Source: Punctularia strigosozonata HHB-11173 SS5 (taxonomy: Eukaryota; Basidiomycota; Agaricomycetes; Corticiales; Punctulariaceae). Taken from it: a stretch of DNA of 64,000 bases. The notes under the pieces were generated by a model that was not told where the DNA came from, searched no databases, and saw only the letters and a list, made by a program, of their open reading frames with translations. Positions within the stretch are counted from its first letter, which is position 1; the number at the start of each line of letters is the position of its first letter. The translations under genes and the position numbers were made by a program. The stretch lies in contig NW_006767442.1 in NCBI RefSeq assembly GCF_000264995.1, positions 467,894 to 531,893 on the forward strand. Reading direction: 5' to 3'. This document shows, piece after piece, positions 22,218-34,554 of this stretch.

Positions 22218-24762
22218 TTATGTGGGACCGTCAGGCGGGGCGCTGGGCTCAGCAACCGTAGGGACGAAGTTGCGCAGCTGAGCAGGGACCAGCGATTCGG
22301 GTATTTGCGCGATCTGGTCGAGTGGCGCATATTGCGCGAGTGCGAGCAGGTTGATGCGCAATTTCCGTATTTCGGGGTCTTCGGACGCAGTGTCGGCGGG
22401 TACGTCGCTCTTCCCGATCGTGGGTGCGTCCCCCATCTGCACATCTCCATCGGTGTCTTCCTTCTTAACGTTGGAGATACCAACCTTGCGTCGCAGGCGC
22501 TCCGTCATCTTCTGCGCAACCCATTGGAGCGTGTACTCCAGTACTTTAGGTCCATCGATGACTACAAATTTACCGTCAGATATGGGCGCCTCGTTGTGAG
22601 ATGTTTCATCATTACTTGGTTTCGCCTGCGATCCGGCATCGTTCATCTGGGCTTGAATATATGCTTTCCCAACCCACTCTTTGGCTGACACGATGAGCTC
22701 GTCGGGTGAGCGGATAAGCGCAGCCATGTCGATACGCTCGGCGGCCAGAGTTCGCAGAGCGAGCAATTGTTCAAACAGTCGGGGGTAGAGGATTAGGGAC
22801 CGCGCCAGCTGGATCTCCACGCTGGAGGAACCATGTGGATTTATATCGCGCAAAAGGAGATCGGAAACCTCGCGCAGGATTCCATGGTGGCCATTCGTCA
22901 ACGGATCAACAATGCTCTTTTCTACCCATTGCGACAACGGCATGCCGAGAGCGTATGGTCTTCCATCCTACCGAAGAAAAGTTGAGCTTGGAGGTAGGGC
23001 GCGACATATCGTACGCACCACTGGCGCATCTCCAACAAATTCTGCTAGGCTTCTCATATACGCGTATCCATCAGGACCGCCATACACAACATCACGGATG
23101 TACCCCTCGGCTTGATGGGATGTTGTCGGACTCCAAGAGCCATGGTTGCTAGACGTTTCTGGCGTCCCTTGGCTCCGCGCAAGGCTGTCCCGTAAAGTCT
23201 GCAGCAATGACTCCTGGCTCTTCAAAGCCTTCGGATCTACGCCCGTCTCCTCCGCCAGCTGCATGGGCAGTTCCGCCATCACCCCAAAGTCCGTATGCTC
23301 TGGCGGTCTAAATCGAAGTATAGCTTGACTCGTCTCCTCCGGTTCAGTAGTATCTTTGTGCCTTCGCGATCCACCGCGATGTATCGTCCAGTGTTTGCGC
23401 TTTCCGGGCTTCTGAAAGACTTCTATGGGAGGAACGGCGTGTGATGGAGGGAGAAGCGTCGGAATGGGTAACGTCTGCTCGGGTGGGGAATCTATGGACG
23501 TTGGAAAGAGGGGGACGAGATCCGGCACCGAAAACGGTTCTGGAACGAGGTCCGTGAACAAGGTGAAGGGGTCCTCGACTACACAAGATATCAGTAAACA
23601 GCAGAGTTGAAATGTAGTCGGATATTACTGTTCCAGTAGTCGAGACTGCCGTCAGGCAGATGAGGAAGGCCATCCTTCTCAATGCGGAGGCGTTCTTTCT
23701 TGGTCTTGTATCTCTTGCCTACAGTGCAAGATTCAGTAAGGATGGAATGGTGGGGTAAGAATATATGCGGACCATGGCGTCTCAGGGCAGACATGAGCTG
23801 AGCAAAATCCGAGCCCGGAGGAAAGGCATCTAAACCGTCCCTGTAACCCGGTAGATGTCCATCTTCATCAAGCCCGGCAGCTATACTCGATCCAATCGTA
23901 GGTTGTTCCTTGAGCGGCTGATTTTGGGACTGTGTAGAGTGCGCCATCTGGATCCTCTGAGGTCGGCTCGTCGTCCCGCCCATCATAGGGGTCGAGACAA
24001 CGGATGGGGAACGGGTCTCGCGCGTGAGTCCATCGTCGCTTGCGCGCCCTGTAGCAGTGTCGTCCTCGTCGTCCATCATGTCCTGAGGCTCCCCATCCCC
24101 CTCGATGTCTAGATTCCAGTCGGTCTCATATTCGATGACGGTCGTGCTGGCCCTGTTGATCTGATCTAGGCCGTAGTTCTCGATGCGTTCGGCTTCAGAG
24201 TGGTATATTGTCCCAGGTGGGTTGAAGGTTTTAGCGTTCGTTGTCACAAGCTGGAAGTCTGCCTATAAACAACTAATGAACATACGCTATAACCAGTAGA
24301 TGGCAGTACAGCTTACCTTGAACTCTTCAAGGGTGCGGTACTTCCCGCGACTAACTTTATGTGAGATTGTGCCTAGGTCCATCGGGTGTTTGATGAGATC
24401 CGCATATCCTGGTACTGCTGCAACGTCAACTGGTTGCAGAAAGAACGCATAATCGTCTTTCCTAAGATCAGGGTGAGCCAAGCTCCAGAGGGTTGTGTAA
24501 TGTATCAAACCCACTTCTTTATCTGGGTTATTATGCGCGTCAGAACCTCTTTGAGAGGCTTCAGCTTGACCGCCCTGGGTGCTTTCGGGGTAACATCTTG
24601 AACCAACGACCCCTTCCTAGCCTTTTTGCCTCCTTTCCCTAGTTTGCCACCCTTAAGTGGTGGAAGAATGAGCTTGAGTTTGGAGGAGCTGGCTTGGTTG
24701 GACTGAGAGGGATCTGGAGAGTATGAAAGCTGATCATTCGCGTAAAACGACGAATTGTCCAT
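22218..24762 (-). CDS. Bromodomain protein, BRD7/BRD9-like
   Basis: Predicted nuclear acetyl-lysine reader of the type found in SWI/SNF-class remodellers. The basic N-terminus (LPPLKGGKLGKGGKKARKG) precedes the bromodomain. That domain shows FFLQPVDVAAVPGYADLIKH, then HPMDLGTISHKVSRGKYRTL, and after an intron the conserved NAKTFNPPGTIYHSEAERI with the acetyl-lysine-binding Asn position. The rest matches the BRD7/9 layout: an acidic linker, then a helical DUF3512-like region (GYAYMRSLAEFVGDAPV spliced to DGRPYALGMPLSQWVEKS) and a C-terminal helix KLRINLLALAQYAPLDQIAQ. The last intron removes the only in-frame stop near 22.97 kb and has a typical pyrimidine-rich acceptor. Subfamily assignment is by layout only. 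Confidence 0.82.
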
Positions 24763-27700
24763 CGACTCCGAGGCGTCACGAGCAAACGTGTAGCACCCGC
24801 ACCATTAGTCAGCTTATTGCGTGTGAACTAGGATGTGGCTGAAGTTCTTGAGTTTCGACCTTGACCATGACTTGCCGTTTTACCGAAATGAAGTCCTTGC
24901 AAATCGCGCTGAATGCAGGCCATACCTGATCATAACTCAAATTCTTTTTGGTCGGATAGGTTAACAGTTGATCAAGGCATGCATGCCCGGGATGAAGGGA
25001 GTGTGCTCGTTTCAGCGCCAGTCTCTTGACCGCACAATTTCTGGCTCCAATCCTCAGGTTAGTAGGATGCATCGTAATGCATTTGTACCACACAATATAT
25101 TGCGGAACACATGGAGGAACCCAGATCTCTTGACCTACTTTGGTTGATGGCGGGCTGCCAACGAAGATACTCGTTCTTCGGTGAAAGGCGGGATGTCACG
25201 GTTGAGACGCTCACAGTAGTCAGGGCTGGATTAGGTCCAGGCCCAACGCCGTCCGACCATCGCAGGAGCTTGAAGCAAGTTATTTGGGACATCTCGCATT
25301 CGGCAGCAGTAACGAGTCTACATGCGATCGACGCGCCACTTCCTCCAGATAAGACATGGACCAATTGCCGGGTAAGTCTTAGTTCAAGCCGACTCCGTAA
25401 AGATTAATGTAGCTTCTGCAGAAATATCATAGATGAATACCGTTCCGCGGGTGTGGCTGAGCATCGATGTTACCTTGCCCCAGGAATACCCCAGAATTGG
25501 GCCCGAACAGAACCGCAGTTAAGATTGTCCGCGCAATCATGCTTCGGCCTGCTCTGCTCCGCCTGGCACTGCGCAGACGTCACGACAACCCTGAGTGAGA
25601 ATGATCTAGGGTTTTATGCGGAACGATGAGACTGCGAGTGGTTTGTCGGTCTCATGACTACCGAAGATTGTGACGACCTAACGGACAAAAGACAGTCCTT
25701 TGGAAGGAACGCGGCTCAAGATTATATAGTATAGGGTTCTCGCGTTGAAGCATTTGCTCTGGAAACCCTATCACAACTAATAAGGTGCGTCGTGAGGGCA
25801 CCTTAGTATGACCCAAATACAACCACTGACTCGATGATCGTAGGATTTCCTCTATCACGATGCTTTATGTGCGTTCCGAGGATGTTTAGCACAATTACCC
25901 AGCACCGCTGTCAACATTCATATCCGAGGTTCAACATATCGCGGGCTCCGATAGATCTCCCAAGCTGTCAATCATCAAGGCATCACAAGGAGATTCGCCA
26001 TTATATCCGAGGAGGGTGACAAGATATAGACGTCTTATTGCCGCTGGTATTCCCTCATTCAAACCCGAGACAGAAGTCGTGACGCCGCATAGTCGCTGCG
26101 AGGTCTGCCGCCGGTTATCCATCGCCGCAAAACGCCAGCAGACAGGTGGTGGCTCTCTACCTGTCGCAAAGTTCTGTTCAAGAACCGCAACCGCTGCTTC
26201 GCCAAGCTTCATTGTCGCCTTGCTTCAACCCCGAACCTACCTTCCTGCAGCTATGGCCGCATGGCCGCAACTCGGCTTCGATCTACGGCCACCAAGGCAC
26301 GAGGCAGTCTTGATCATGCTCCACTATGTGCATAGAAAGGCACCAATACCGAGGTCACCGCAAATTCGTTCGTTTATTCCGGTTCATTCCGAGCGACGTG
26401 CGAGTAACGTCACTTCTTTCGCAGGTGCCCTGGATCATTGAAGAACTATCATTCATTCATCTGCATCTGCATGCTGGGGCTCGGATGTAGGCACTTGCTA
26501 CGGCGTTCGTCCTGCCCCGAAGCTCCCCGAGAGTCGAGTTGTGTCTGAGCTTGGACCCACGGTAGCCAGGTTGCTTCGCGACTGTTCACTTCTACAATCG
26601 CTTAATTCGAAATTTACCTGATTTGGGTTCTCCCGGTGAGTAAACGCTGTTCCAATATTCGCCGGAGACGGAGTCGCGAGTGCTGGTGCCACTACTACTG
26701 ACACCGACTCATGTGAATGTCTATGAACATGACCTGGTGCATCCAGCTGTACGAGGGGATGCTAACCGAGATGTGGGCTCAAGCTCGACGTGTGATCGGC
26801 TTACATTCTCTCCCAGTTCGGGCGCTTCCTATTACGTCTTTGGGCTGAGGCAAACGGCAGTCTAAATTTGGTTCGTCTCCAGCTGCGCAACGTGAGCCAG
26901 CATGCCCGCGTTTCGTCGGTTGAGGTTGTCGTCCTCGCTTGTATTTGTGACGCCGTCGCAAGTTGACGGCTGCGGCCTAGTCCTCGGATCGTCAGTATCT
27001 CCCGAGGCTATTGTTAAGCTTCATTTTTAATGCAATGTTCCAGGGAACCTTGTACATTAGGCGCCACGCAAATAGCACCCGAGATTGCACACCGTACACG
27101 CCTCTGCTTCGGCACTCGTGTTGTGTATCTTGCAGGCGAGAAATGCGATAGCCTGCTATACGCCGAAGGTCCTCGGATCTTGATTTGTTCTTACCACCCT
27201 CACCTAGAGGGCAATCGCCTCGTTTACTTCCGGACCACTGGCGGACCCATCGGCATTTCTGTACGCCCGCGTGAAGATACTGCCACGCTCGTGCGTGTGC
27301 TTCTCAATCATCTACATTCTTGCATGGCAGAACCTCGGAAACCACCACGTTTTTGGTGCGTTCGAGTTTCAGGTTCACAATGCGGAGAGACGTCCGGGAC
27401 TGAATATCCATGTCATCGGTATGAAGTCATTATTTGCACACACAATGCCGGCCCACGTGGGGAGATGCTTAAGATTGCACACCAGATGCAGAGCAGTGTA
27501 GTGGCGTTCTGCACCAAGCCCCACCATGCGAGACGCTTCTACCGCGCCACTATCGAGGTGCACATCCTCGGCTTAGCTCAGGACATCCGCGGCACATGAG
27601 ATCATATCATCTGCGAAGATATGCGGGCATTTCTCCAAGCAGCAACGGACGTCTTGGTTTAACGGCAGCGCCGGCAATTTCTCAGCGGTGAGAGTCATCA

Positions 27701-29361
27701 TCCGACCCCCATTCAGTCCCTCGAACTCAAGAATACGGCATTCATTCAAGGCGTTCCATAATGACGGGACCAATCCGCGCGCAATCGTTTGATTGAATCC
27801 TCTAATTCCTTAATCAGGACGCTGTCACACAGACCTTGCAAGAAGCCTCGAGAAGTTCGCGCCCTCGAAATAGGATGGTGAGTTCCTGGACCCGCTGGGA
27901 AAATGTAACGTACGGTCGATAGCTCATACGCGCCATGCAGTGCCCTCTGGCGACCGCAAAAAATTGTCGACGCCGTGCTGTCGCGGAACGTAAGCCCGCG
28001 CAGCGTGCGGCATATCGTAGCAACTCGTCTCTATGGTCACGCGGCGTATTGGCCAGACCTGGCCGGACCCTGCCCTGCGAGATACGAGCGTCATGGATCG
28101 TCTGACCACATTCATATGCGATCGACCAAAGCTGAGTCGGTTCCACCCCTGAAGAGTAGCACACACCCTCTACCATATTCCCGGGCGAGCAAAAATGAAC
28201 GGGGTACTATCGGATGGGCTTGCCACGTTCGCTGCGGTGATTTCAGTGACTCAGTCGAATTCCTGATTTGTCGATGCCCAGCGTCTTCTTGCTCCTCACA
28301 GGTCAGGCACGATCCAAAAGCATTCTTTTCTCGACGGCCCACGTGGAATATCTCTTGCCATTTTCATATGCTGGCCATCGCACGGCTAATCTGGTCTTGC
28401 GCGGGTACGCCCCGCTTCTTTCCTATTGTTTGCAGACGGCGTTAAGAAGACCGGCTGCCTGACATAACGAGCAAAATCATTACACCACCCTGGCCGTGGT
28501 AAAGCGTTATGATATGAACGTTGTGTGCCGTGCCGTGAGCGTGATTCTTCTCCAGACATGGTTTTGCGTACGATGTCTGCGTTCATTTGGGAGATGGAGC
28601 GAAAATTTACGCGCCACTTACTGCACCTTATCCGCTGCGATCGTCCTGCGCGGCTTCGACGTGTGCAAAGCACGCAGAGATGGCTCTGACGGTCGACATG
28701 GTTTTGGCCATGCTACGGATCATATGGGAACGGGCGGGGTGGGTTGCGCTCGTTCTTCAATTATCGATATGGACGTATATTGCGATGCCATAGCGATCGC
28801 GCGCGTCCGTCGAGGACGACGAGGAGCAGGGGCGGCGCTTTGGGTCGGGACGGTCACGGGGGATGCCGGCTTCTCACCGCGGAAGGGCTTAGCGCGACGC
28901 GATGTCAGATTCGCACGATGGTTGCCCCCAGCGTCCGCCAGAGCTCGCGACGGTTGCAACGCTGCTACGGCGGACTGGCAACGCGAGTCGCTCTGGACCT
29001 GCACTCGACGCCGGCGCGCTGCATCATCCATCTCACCACCGCGCTGCCCTGCCGAGGTGACCGACCCCTCCTCCTCATTCAGCAATCCCTTTCCACGTTC
29101 CCTTCCAAGCCCGGTTCCACGCAGAAAGACGCGTCCTGGTAAATCTCGGGTATCGAGGGACAAATCTTGCAAATATGTGCGAATCCGACCGGTCCATCCG
29201 CATATCGGAGCCTCATTCAATTCGCGCTCCTCGACCCGGCTGCGTTCCCCTCCCCCTTCTTCTTCCCCCACGTCCTCGCTCGTTTTCGATGTCCACCTGA
29301 GGCGCTTCTCCTCCCGCTCTTTGGCTGCTATATACCTTAATTTTATAAACCTCTCGCTCGC
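24763..29361. other. 4.6-kb gene-poor region between bromodomain and homeobox genes
   Basis: The longest gene-free stretch. Frames of 141 codons (26.0-26.4 kb) and 189 codons (27.0-27.6 kb) on the plus strand have no domain, and their splicing options lead nowhere recognisable. The last 0.8 kb before the homeobox gene is pyrimidine-rich, with a TATATA stretch at about 29329, and gives long spurious frames on both strands. No transposon ends, tRNA or rRNA were seen. It probably holds the two divergent promoters and may hold non-coding transcripts. Confidence 0.4.
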
Positions 29362-31148
29362 ATGTCTGGTTCTGGTTCCACTACCCCGACGCCTAATACT
29401 CCACACACACTACGCGTCAACACGCCTGCTTCACGGTCCCCGACGACCTCACGACTCTCAACGAGCTCGATCCCCGCTCCGCCCCCATCGGAGTCGCATT
29501 CAGAGCAAGCACACCGATCGGGCTACCGCCCCCTCGATCCCGTCCACGAACCCCAGCCCTCCTCTGCGCGCGCCGACGCACCAGAACCAAGCTATCACCA
29601 GCGATCCACCGCCGCACCATACCCTGGAGAGCAGCAGATATCGCTCTCCGAAGCCCCCCTGAGAATGCGCATGCGGAGCCCGTCCAGCTCCTCGTCGCGA
29701 GACGATCTAGCAGACACGGAGGAGCCAGCCGTCGTCCAACGATTCGAACAGCCCGTCATGGGAGAGCCGCCCGCCAAGAAGAAGCGGACTCGCATGCTTC
29801 TGACGCCGTATCAGTCCTCCGTTCTCAACGCCCTCTTTTCTCAGGTGGGCATCTCCGTTTCCGTGCCTGCGTTAACCGCGTATTGACGAGATTCAGTCTC
29901 GCTTTCCCACCACGGCTATGCGTGAAGAGGTAGGCAGATCCATCGGGCTCAGCGCACGGAAAGTACAGGTAAGCACTCCGTATGGCGGTATCCGGATCTC
30001 CATCTTGACGCGAGTTATGTGCAGATCTGGTTCCAAGTGAGTATAAATCTGCATCCGCATGGCTGGGCTCTGATTTCGCTGTGCAGAACCAGCGTCAGAA
30101 GGCTAAGAGGCCTCGTAGTCAAGGGACGGCTTCATCAAATCAACCGCCGCAATACGGACCTTTCACCAATGCACCCCCCATGGATCCTGAGGCGGCCGGT
30201 GCCGATCCCGAACTAGGCCTCCGTGAGAGGCGCTTTGGCTATCCTGGGCCGCCGCCTTCCGCGGAGGGTGCCCTTCCTAGCGGGCTGCCGACCGTGATCA
30301 TGTTGCCTGAGCCTGGAGGATTGACTGCGCCGGGAATGCCACTTTCAGGTCCTGGCGTACCCGGCAGCACGGGTGGGAGATCTGCGCTCCCTGCCCTTAG
30401 CATTCGTCCTCCCGGACCCTCCGGATCGCTGCCCAGCCTCCATCATGGTTCCGACTCCTCATCGTACGAATCCTCATTTGGGCGTTCACCTCTGACGAGG
30501 TGGTCCCCGTACGAAACCGCATGGGCGCAACGCGGTCGCTACGCAGGTTACGCTTCGGACACTGATCCAGCCTTAGTGCTTCCACCGCTGCGCTACGAGA
30601 ATACTGGGCGCAGGGGCAGCTTCTCGGCACCGCCCACTGGCTATGCCGATCCTTCGAGGGCACCAGCTACGCCGACCTCGCCCGAGTCGCCTGCGGGCTC
30701 GCAGTATAGCGACCGCTCACCCTCGTTTGCGCCCATTCCTCCGCCGTTCACTCTGCAACCGAACCCCATCTGGGACCATACGGCCTTCACGTCCGCGTTC
30801 ACGTTTCCCCGCCAGGCTAGGTCACATGACAACTCCCCCTCTCGTGGACGGCCATCCACATCCTCAGGGTACGGACGCGGACAATCTCTCACGGCGCCTC
30901 TGCGCGGACGATCCGGGTTTCCAGGAGCGTTGAGCTACGCACCCCACAATCCCGACGAAGGCGATCCGGAGCACGGCCTATCGCTCGCAGTCCGTCAACC
31001 GCGCTCGGTTCACCGTTACGATCCCATCGCCAGTTCGCGTACGGAGCCCGAAGCCTCCACTTCGTACACAAGGCGCCTTACCCTCCCTGCGTTAGAGCAT
31101 CCCTCAGATGACATCGACGACGACAACGAAGAAGAAGAGGACGACTGA
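29362..31148 (+). CDS. Homeobox transcription factor with a split homeobox
   Basis: Predicted 542-aa nuclear DNA-binding protein. Four exons: 29362-29844, 29897-29968, 30025-30036, 30087-31148. The N-terminal 145 residues are Ser/Pro-rich. The homeodomain begins at KKKRTRMLLTPYQSSVLN (about residue 140), continues across intron 1 as FSQSRFPTTAMREEVGRSIG, and ends with the recognition helix LSARKVQ / IWFQ / NQRQKAKRPR, split over exons 2, 3 and 4. Exon 3 is only 12 nt and encodes just IWFQ. The C-terminal 350 residues are Pro/Ser/Gly-rich, ending in an acidic tail (DDIDDDNEEEEDD). The layout is like basidiomycete HD-type regulators outside the mating locus (Yox1/hd-like), but the exact orthologue is not clear. 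Confidence 0.9.
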
Positions 31149-31594
31149 AACGCCAACTACACCCCTTCCTTAGAGACCCCAAGATTAATTCCCGTGGCAT
31201 CAACCGGGACGCACGCCCTCTTTCAATGACTTGATCGACTCCTCCACGCTCTTTTCACGACTCTGATACGTATCATAGGACAGGGTTCTCCCTCGTAATC
31301 CCGTCCTTGCGACTAGGCGGCACTATAATCATCCACTCGCTTTCGTTTGTTCGCACTCTCCTACTGCTTCCTCCTTTACTTGCGCTCCTGTCTCGTCGCG
31401 GACGCACATCCATGATCTCATTCGATCGATATAATCGCCTCATCTTACCCCGCTTCGCGCGGAACTAATATCGCTTCTACGATACTACATATTCCTATTC
31501 GCGGTTTGGTTTTCCATTGTCTGTGCAACATTCCATAGTAGTACTCCAAGTGTAGTAACTATTACCGGATCCGCGGTTAGACCCAAATGTATAA
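31149..31594. other. Convergent 3' flanks, homeobox and RING genes
   Basis: T/C-rich sequence containing both 3' UTRs. No gene is seen. Confidence 0.4.
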
Positions 31595-34238
31595 TCATCT
31601 TCGTCGTTCATGTAACCTTGCTTTCAGTGCTTCTTCTCTGGACCCGGCAAGCGCTGAAGAGCCCTGAAACCCGTTGACGTGAGTCTGCCCCGCTCTGCCT
31701 GCACTCGCGGCAACGCGCTTCTCCGCAGCTAAGCGGACATGCAACAGCGCTTCGTTTCGCAACCTCGCCTCCATGGCAGCAGATGCATCGCCGGTTTCGT
31801 TTCCCTCGCCAATCCCGCTGCTATCCCCTTGATTGCCTTCCGTCAGGGCGCTCGTCGCGGGGGGCGATAACCCGGTATGGACAGATGAACGCAGGTCTCG
31901 CTTTTCCCGTACGAGCTTGTTCAGGAGGCGGCGACGCGCCATATCCACAGATTTGGAGGCAGGATTGACTGATGTGTCTCCGCTTTCGTCCGTGGGAGGA
32001 TTTCCGAAAGGATGATCAGGCCCTTCATGGCTCTGAGATGACGTATCTTCCGGCTTCTGAGAGTAAGCGGATGGCTGTACGCCAGCGACAGACTCATTTC
32101 GCAGCGCCGCGAGGCGGGCGCGGGTGCGTGCCATTATCTGCGGGGCCGAAAGCGAAGCCGAAACGCCCGCTGCTCCTTTGGTAGTCAGGGTCGACTCGGA
32201 GCGGTGGGGGGAGGTTTCGGTCTCATCGACGGGCGCAGATGAAGGTGCGTGCGACTGAGGTGTAATGGAAGGTTCAGTAGCAGTATCGCTCACCGCCCGT
32301 TGGAGCGAAGACGTTTTACTCCTCGTTGTACGCGATATGGCCGGGGCCGTTCCAAGATGTGCTTGCACGAGGTCCTTGAGGCGAAATGGTCTCGTGCGAG
32401 GAGCCGGGTTCCCATGTGCTACCTTGGGTGACGGTTCGTTCGGCGTGGAGTGAAGGGAGGGTGTAGGTAAAGATCCCACAGGCACTCCGTCGTTGGGGCT
32501 TGCACCTACCTCTGCTTGTGGTGCCTCCGTTGCACGGTGCTTGCCCTTGTCGCGAGCGGTGACGATTGGGGTGTCGTGATTTTCCGGCTCACGAGGAACA
32601 CGCTGCTCAGGGCAGTCGCGTGATGCCGAAGGTCTGGACCTGCTCCTGCTCCTTGCTCTCGTCCTTGCACGCTGACTCTCTTCTCCGGGAGTCCGTTCGT
32701 CGAGTCCGTATTCACGAGCAAGTCGCTGATCCTCATGTTCGTCGTCGTATCCACGAGCCTTGCCCTGGCACACACGTCCTCCGCTAATAGAACTCCGTCG
32801 ATAATGGCGTAGACTATCTCTGGATCGCTCACGCGATGATATTGAGGACGCGGGGGACCTGAGCGGGCTTTCCCCTGTGGAACGTGCCCGCGGACTCTCA
32901 TAGTCATCGCGAACACGCGGACTCAAATAGCCGAGCCGGCGGGAGGGTCCTGGCTCAGGCTCATGCTGCCACCTTGAACTTCTTGCCTGATGGACCGGAG
33001 GTGGCGGTACCTCCTCCGACACGTCGTACTAGAGCAACGGGTGAATTCGCGATGACAGCAAGAAAGGGAAGAACTGACACACCTGAACGACATCGTCGTA
33101 TACATACAGATCGCGGTAAGGCGAGCGGATATATGAATAGAGTTCTTGTAGGTAAAATCGTCATCACTAGGTTGTCATTCAATAACGCTCAAGACGTGAC
33201 GTACCGTGAGCAAAGTGTTCCGCATTTGTGTGCCTAGCGCCGACGACATAGGGTGTATCCATGTCGAGGAACTCGGCAAGCAACTTGACTGCCGACTCGG
33301 AGCGAATGTCAATGGACTTCATTAGCGACAGTATGAACGTGGTCAAAAACTTCACGAGGCTCATTAGTCCGGTGGCCAATGGGTAAGCAGGGAACACGGA
33401 CCTCCACGTCCATATTGGGCCATACGCGCAACTCGCGTCTGATGAATGCGGTTGCGCGGCTGATGTAGTCTGGAGAAGCAGCGAACTGGGCCGGTGTCGG
33501 ATATGCCTTGTACCGTGTAAACGTGTTGGATGCAACGTGCTACAGAAGTGGGAGTCATAAGCGAGACGCTCCAAGAGGAGACCAACGTACGCTGGCTGCT
33601 CAGCGATAACGCCTAACCTAACCTTAGCATACAAGTTGTGTTCATAGATCCAGCGGCGTTTGCTGATGGCGCGCTCCAACTGGTCCTCTTCTCGTTCACG
33701 GTCGCGACGCTCTCTTCTTCCCCATTCAACGCGACGTCTTCGCCGACTTCCACCACGGGATGCGTTGTGAGATAACAGAGGGACGGGTCGCGGAGAAGTG
33801 CGCAGCGTATGCAAGTAGTGCTTTTGGTAGTCATACTTCGAGCGGATGCGATGAATAAGGTATTCCCCAATGTCCTGCGAGCATAAAGGGCATCTCCTGG
33901 ACTGCTCTATCAGAAGGTCAGTCTAGACACATTGACGCATCACATCATATCATACCAGTCCACACGAGGATACAGTCGAAGCAAAATTCTGCGTGTCACT
34001 TAGTCAATTCGAGGTGCTATCAACCTGATAGAGTCCTCTTACCATGAGAGCATCGGGGTAACACGGTCCGATCTTCTACGGTTTGCAAACATATGCTGCA
34101 ATGGTCGCCCTCGTCTTCAACCGGGACTTCTGAGGCCTCGCGAGTGGTTGGTGTAGCAGAGTCATTTGTTTTATCTTCTTGAACCGGCGAAGGCAGAGAG
34201 TCCAACCGTAGTCGTTTGGTAGGAGGTCCGGACGGCAT
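31595..34238 (-). CDS. Topors-like RING E3 ubiquitin/SUMO ligase
   Basis: Predicted nuclear E3 ligase. The RING finger is built from three exons: CSICLQTVEDRTVLPRCSH, then EFCFDCILVWT on a 33-nt exon (33988-33956), then EQSRRCPLCSQDIGEYLIH. Together these supply the C3HC4 zinc ligands. A basic stretch (RRRRRVEWGRRERRDRERE) and the Topors-type helical region follow: KRRWIYEHNLYAKHVASNTF, ISRATAFIRRELRVWPNMD, FLTTFILSLMKSIDIRSESA and MDTPYVVGARHTNAEHFAHE. The long C-terminal half is Ser/Arg-rich and disordered, as in Topors. Some exon edges between 33.3 and 33.6 kb are uncertain. It shares a 316-bp divergent spacer with MON2. Confidence 0.82.
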
Positions 34239-34554
34239 TCCACTGGGCGTCCAGGAAGCCAGAAGGTAAAGTCCTTACGACAGTCGTGGCTTACACCGTT
34301 ACTCTGACTAGAAGCGTGTATTTCTCACAGTCAGAAATCTGAATTCGTGTTCTTATGTACCGCTTTACGAAATGGTCATCATGCTTTCGTTCCGCAACAC
34401 ACTTCGTGCTGACGGTGGTACCCGACCGCTCCGGCGTCGCATGCTGCGCTAGTACAGCAACTACTGCCTTCACTTGTGTCCTTCACTTATCTTTCATAAC
34501 CACGGCCAGCCAGTGTGATATTCGTGGTGTCCCATTAGGACCGTGTACACCAGT
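34239..34554. promoter_or_regulatory. Divergent promoter region, RING gene and MON2
   Basis: Start codons of two housekeeping-type genes point away from each other across 316 bp. No clear TATA box is seen on either side. Confidence 0.5.

Noticed and set aside
27030-27599. A 189-codon plus-strand frame in the gene-poor interval
   Set aside because: No domain or conserved-looking pattern, and competing frames overlap; chance seems more likely.
28720-29406. A 228-codon minus-strand frame
   Set aside because: It mirrors the same pyrimidine-rich leader and has no domain; its start lies inside the homeobox gene.
28496-29662. A 388-codon plus-strand frame running into the homeobox gene
   Set aside because: It is low-complexity Arg/Ser/Pro sequence from a pyrimidine-rich leader, and it overlaps the homeobox coding frame in a different frame.
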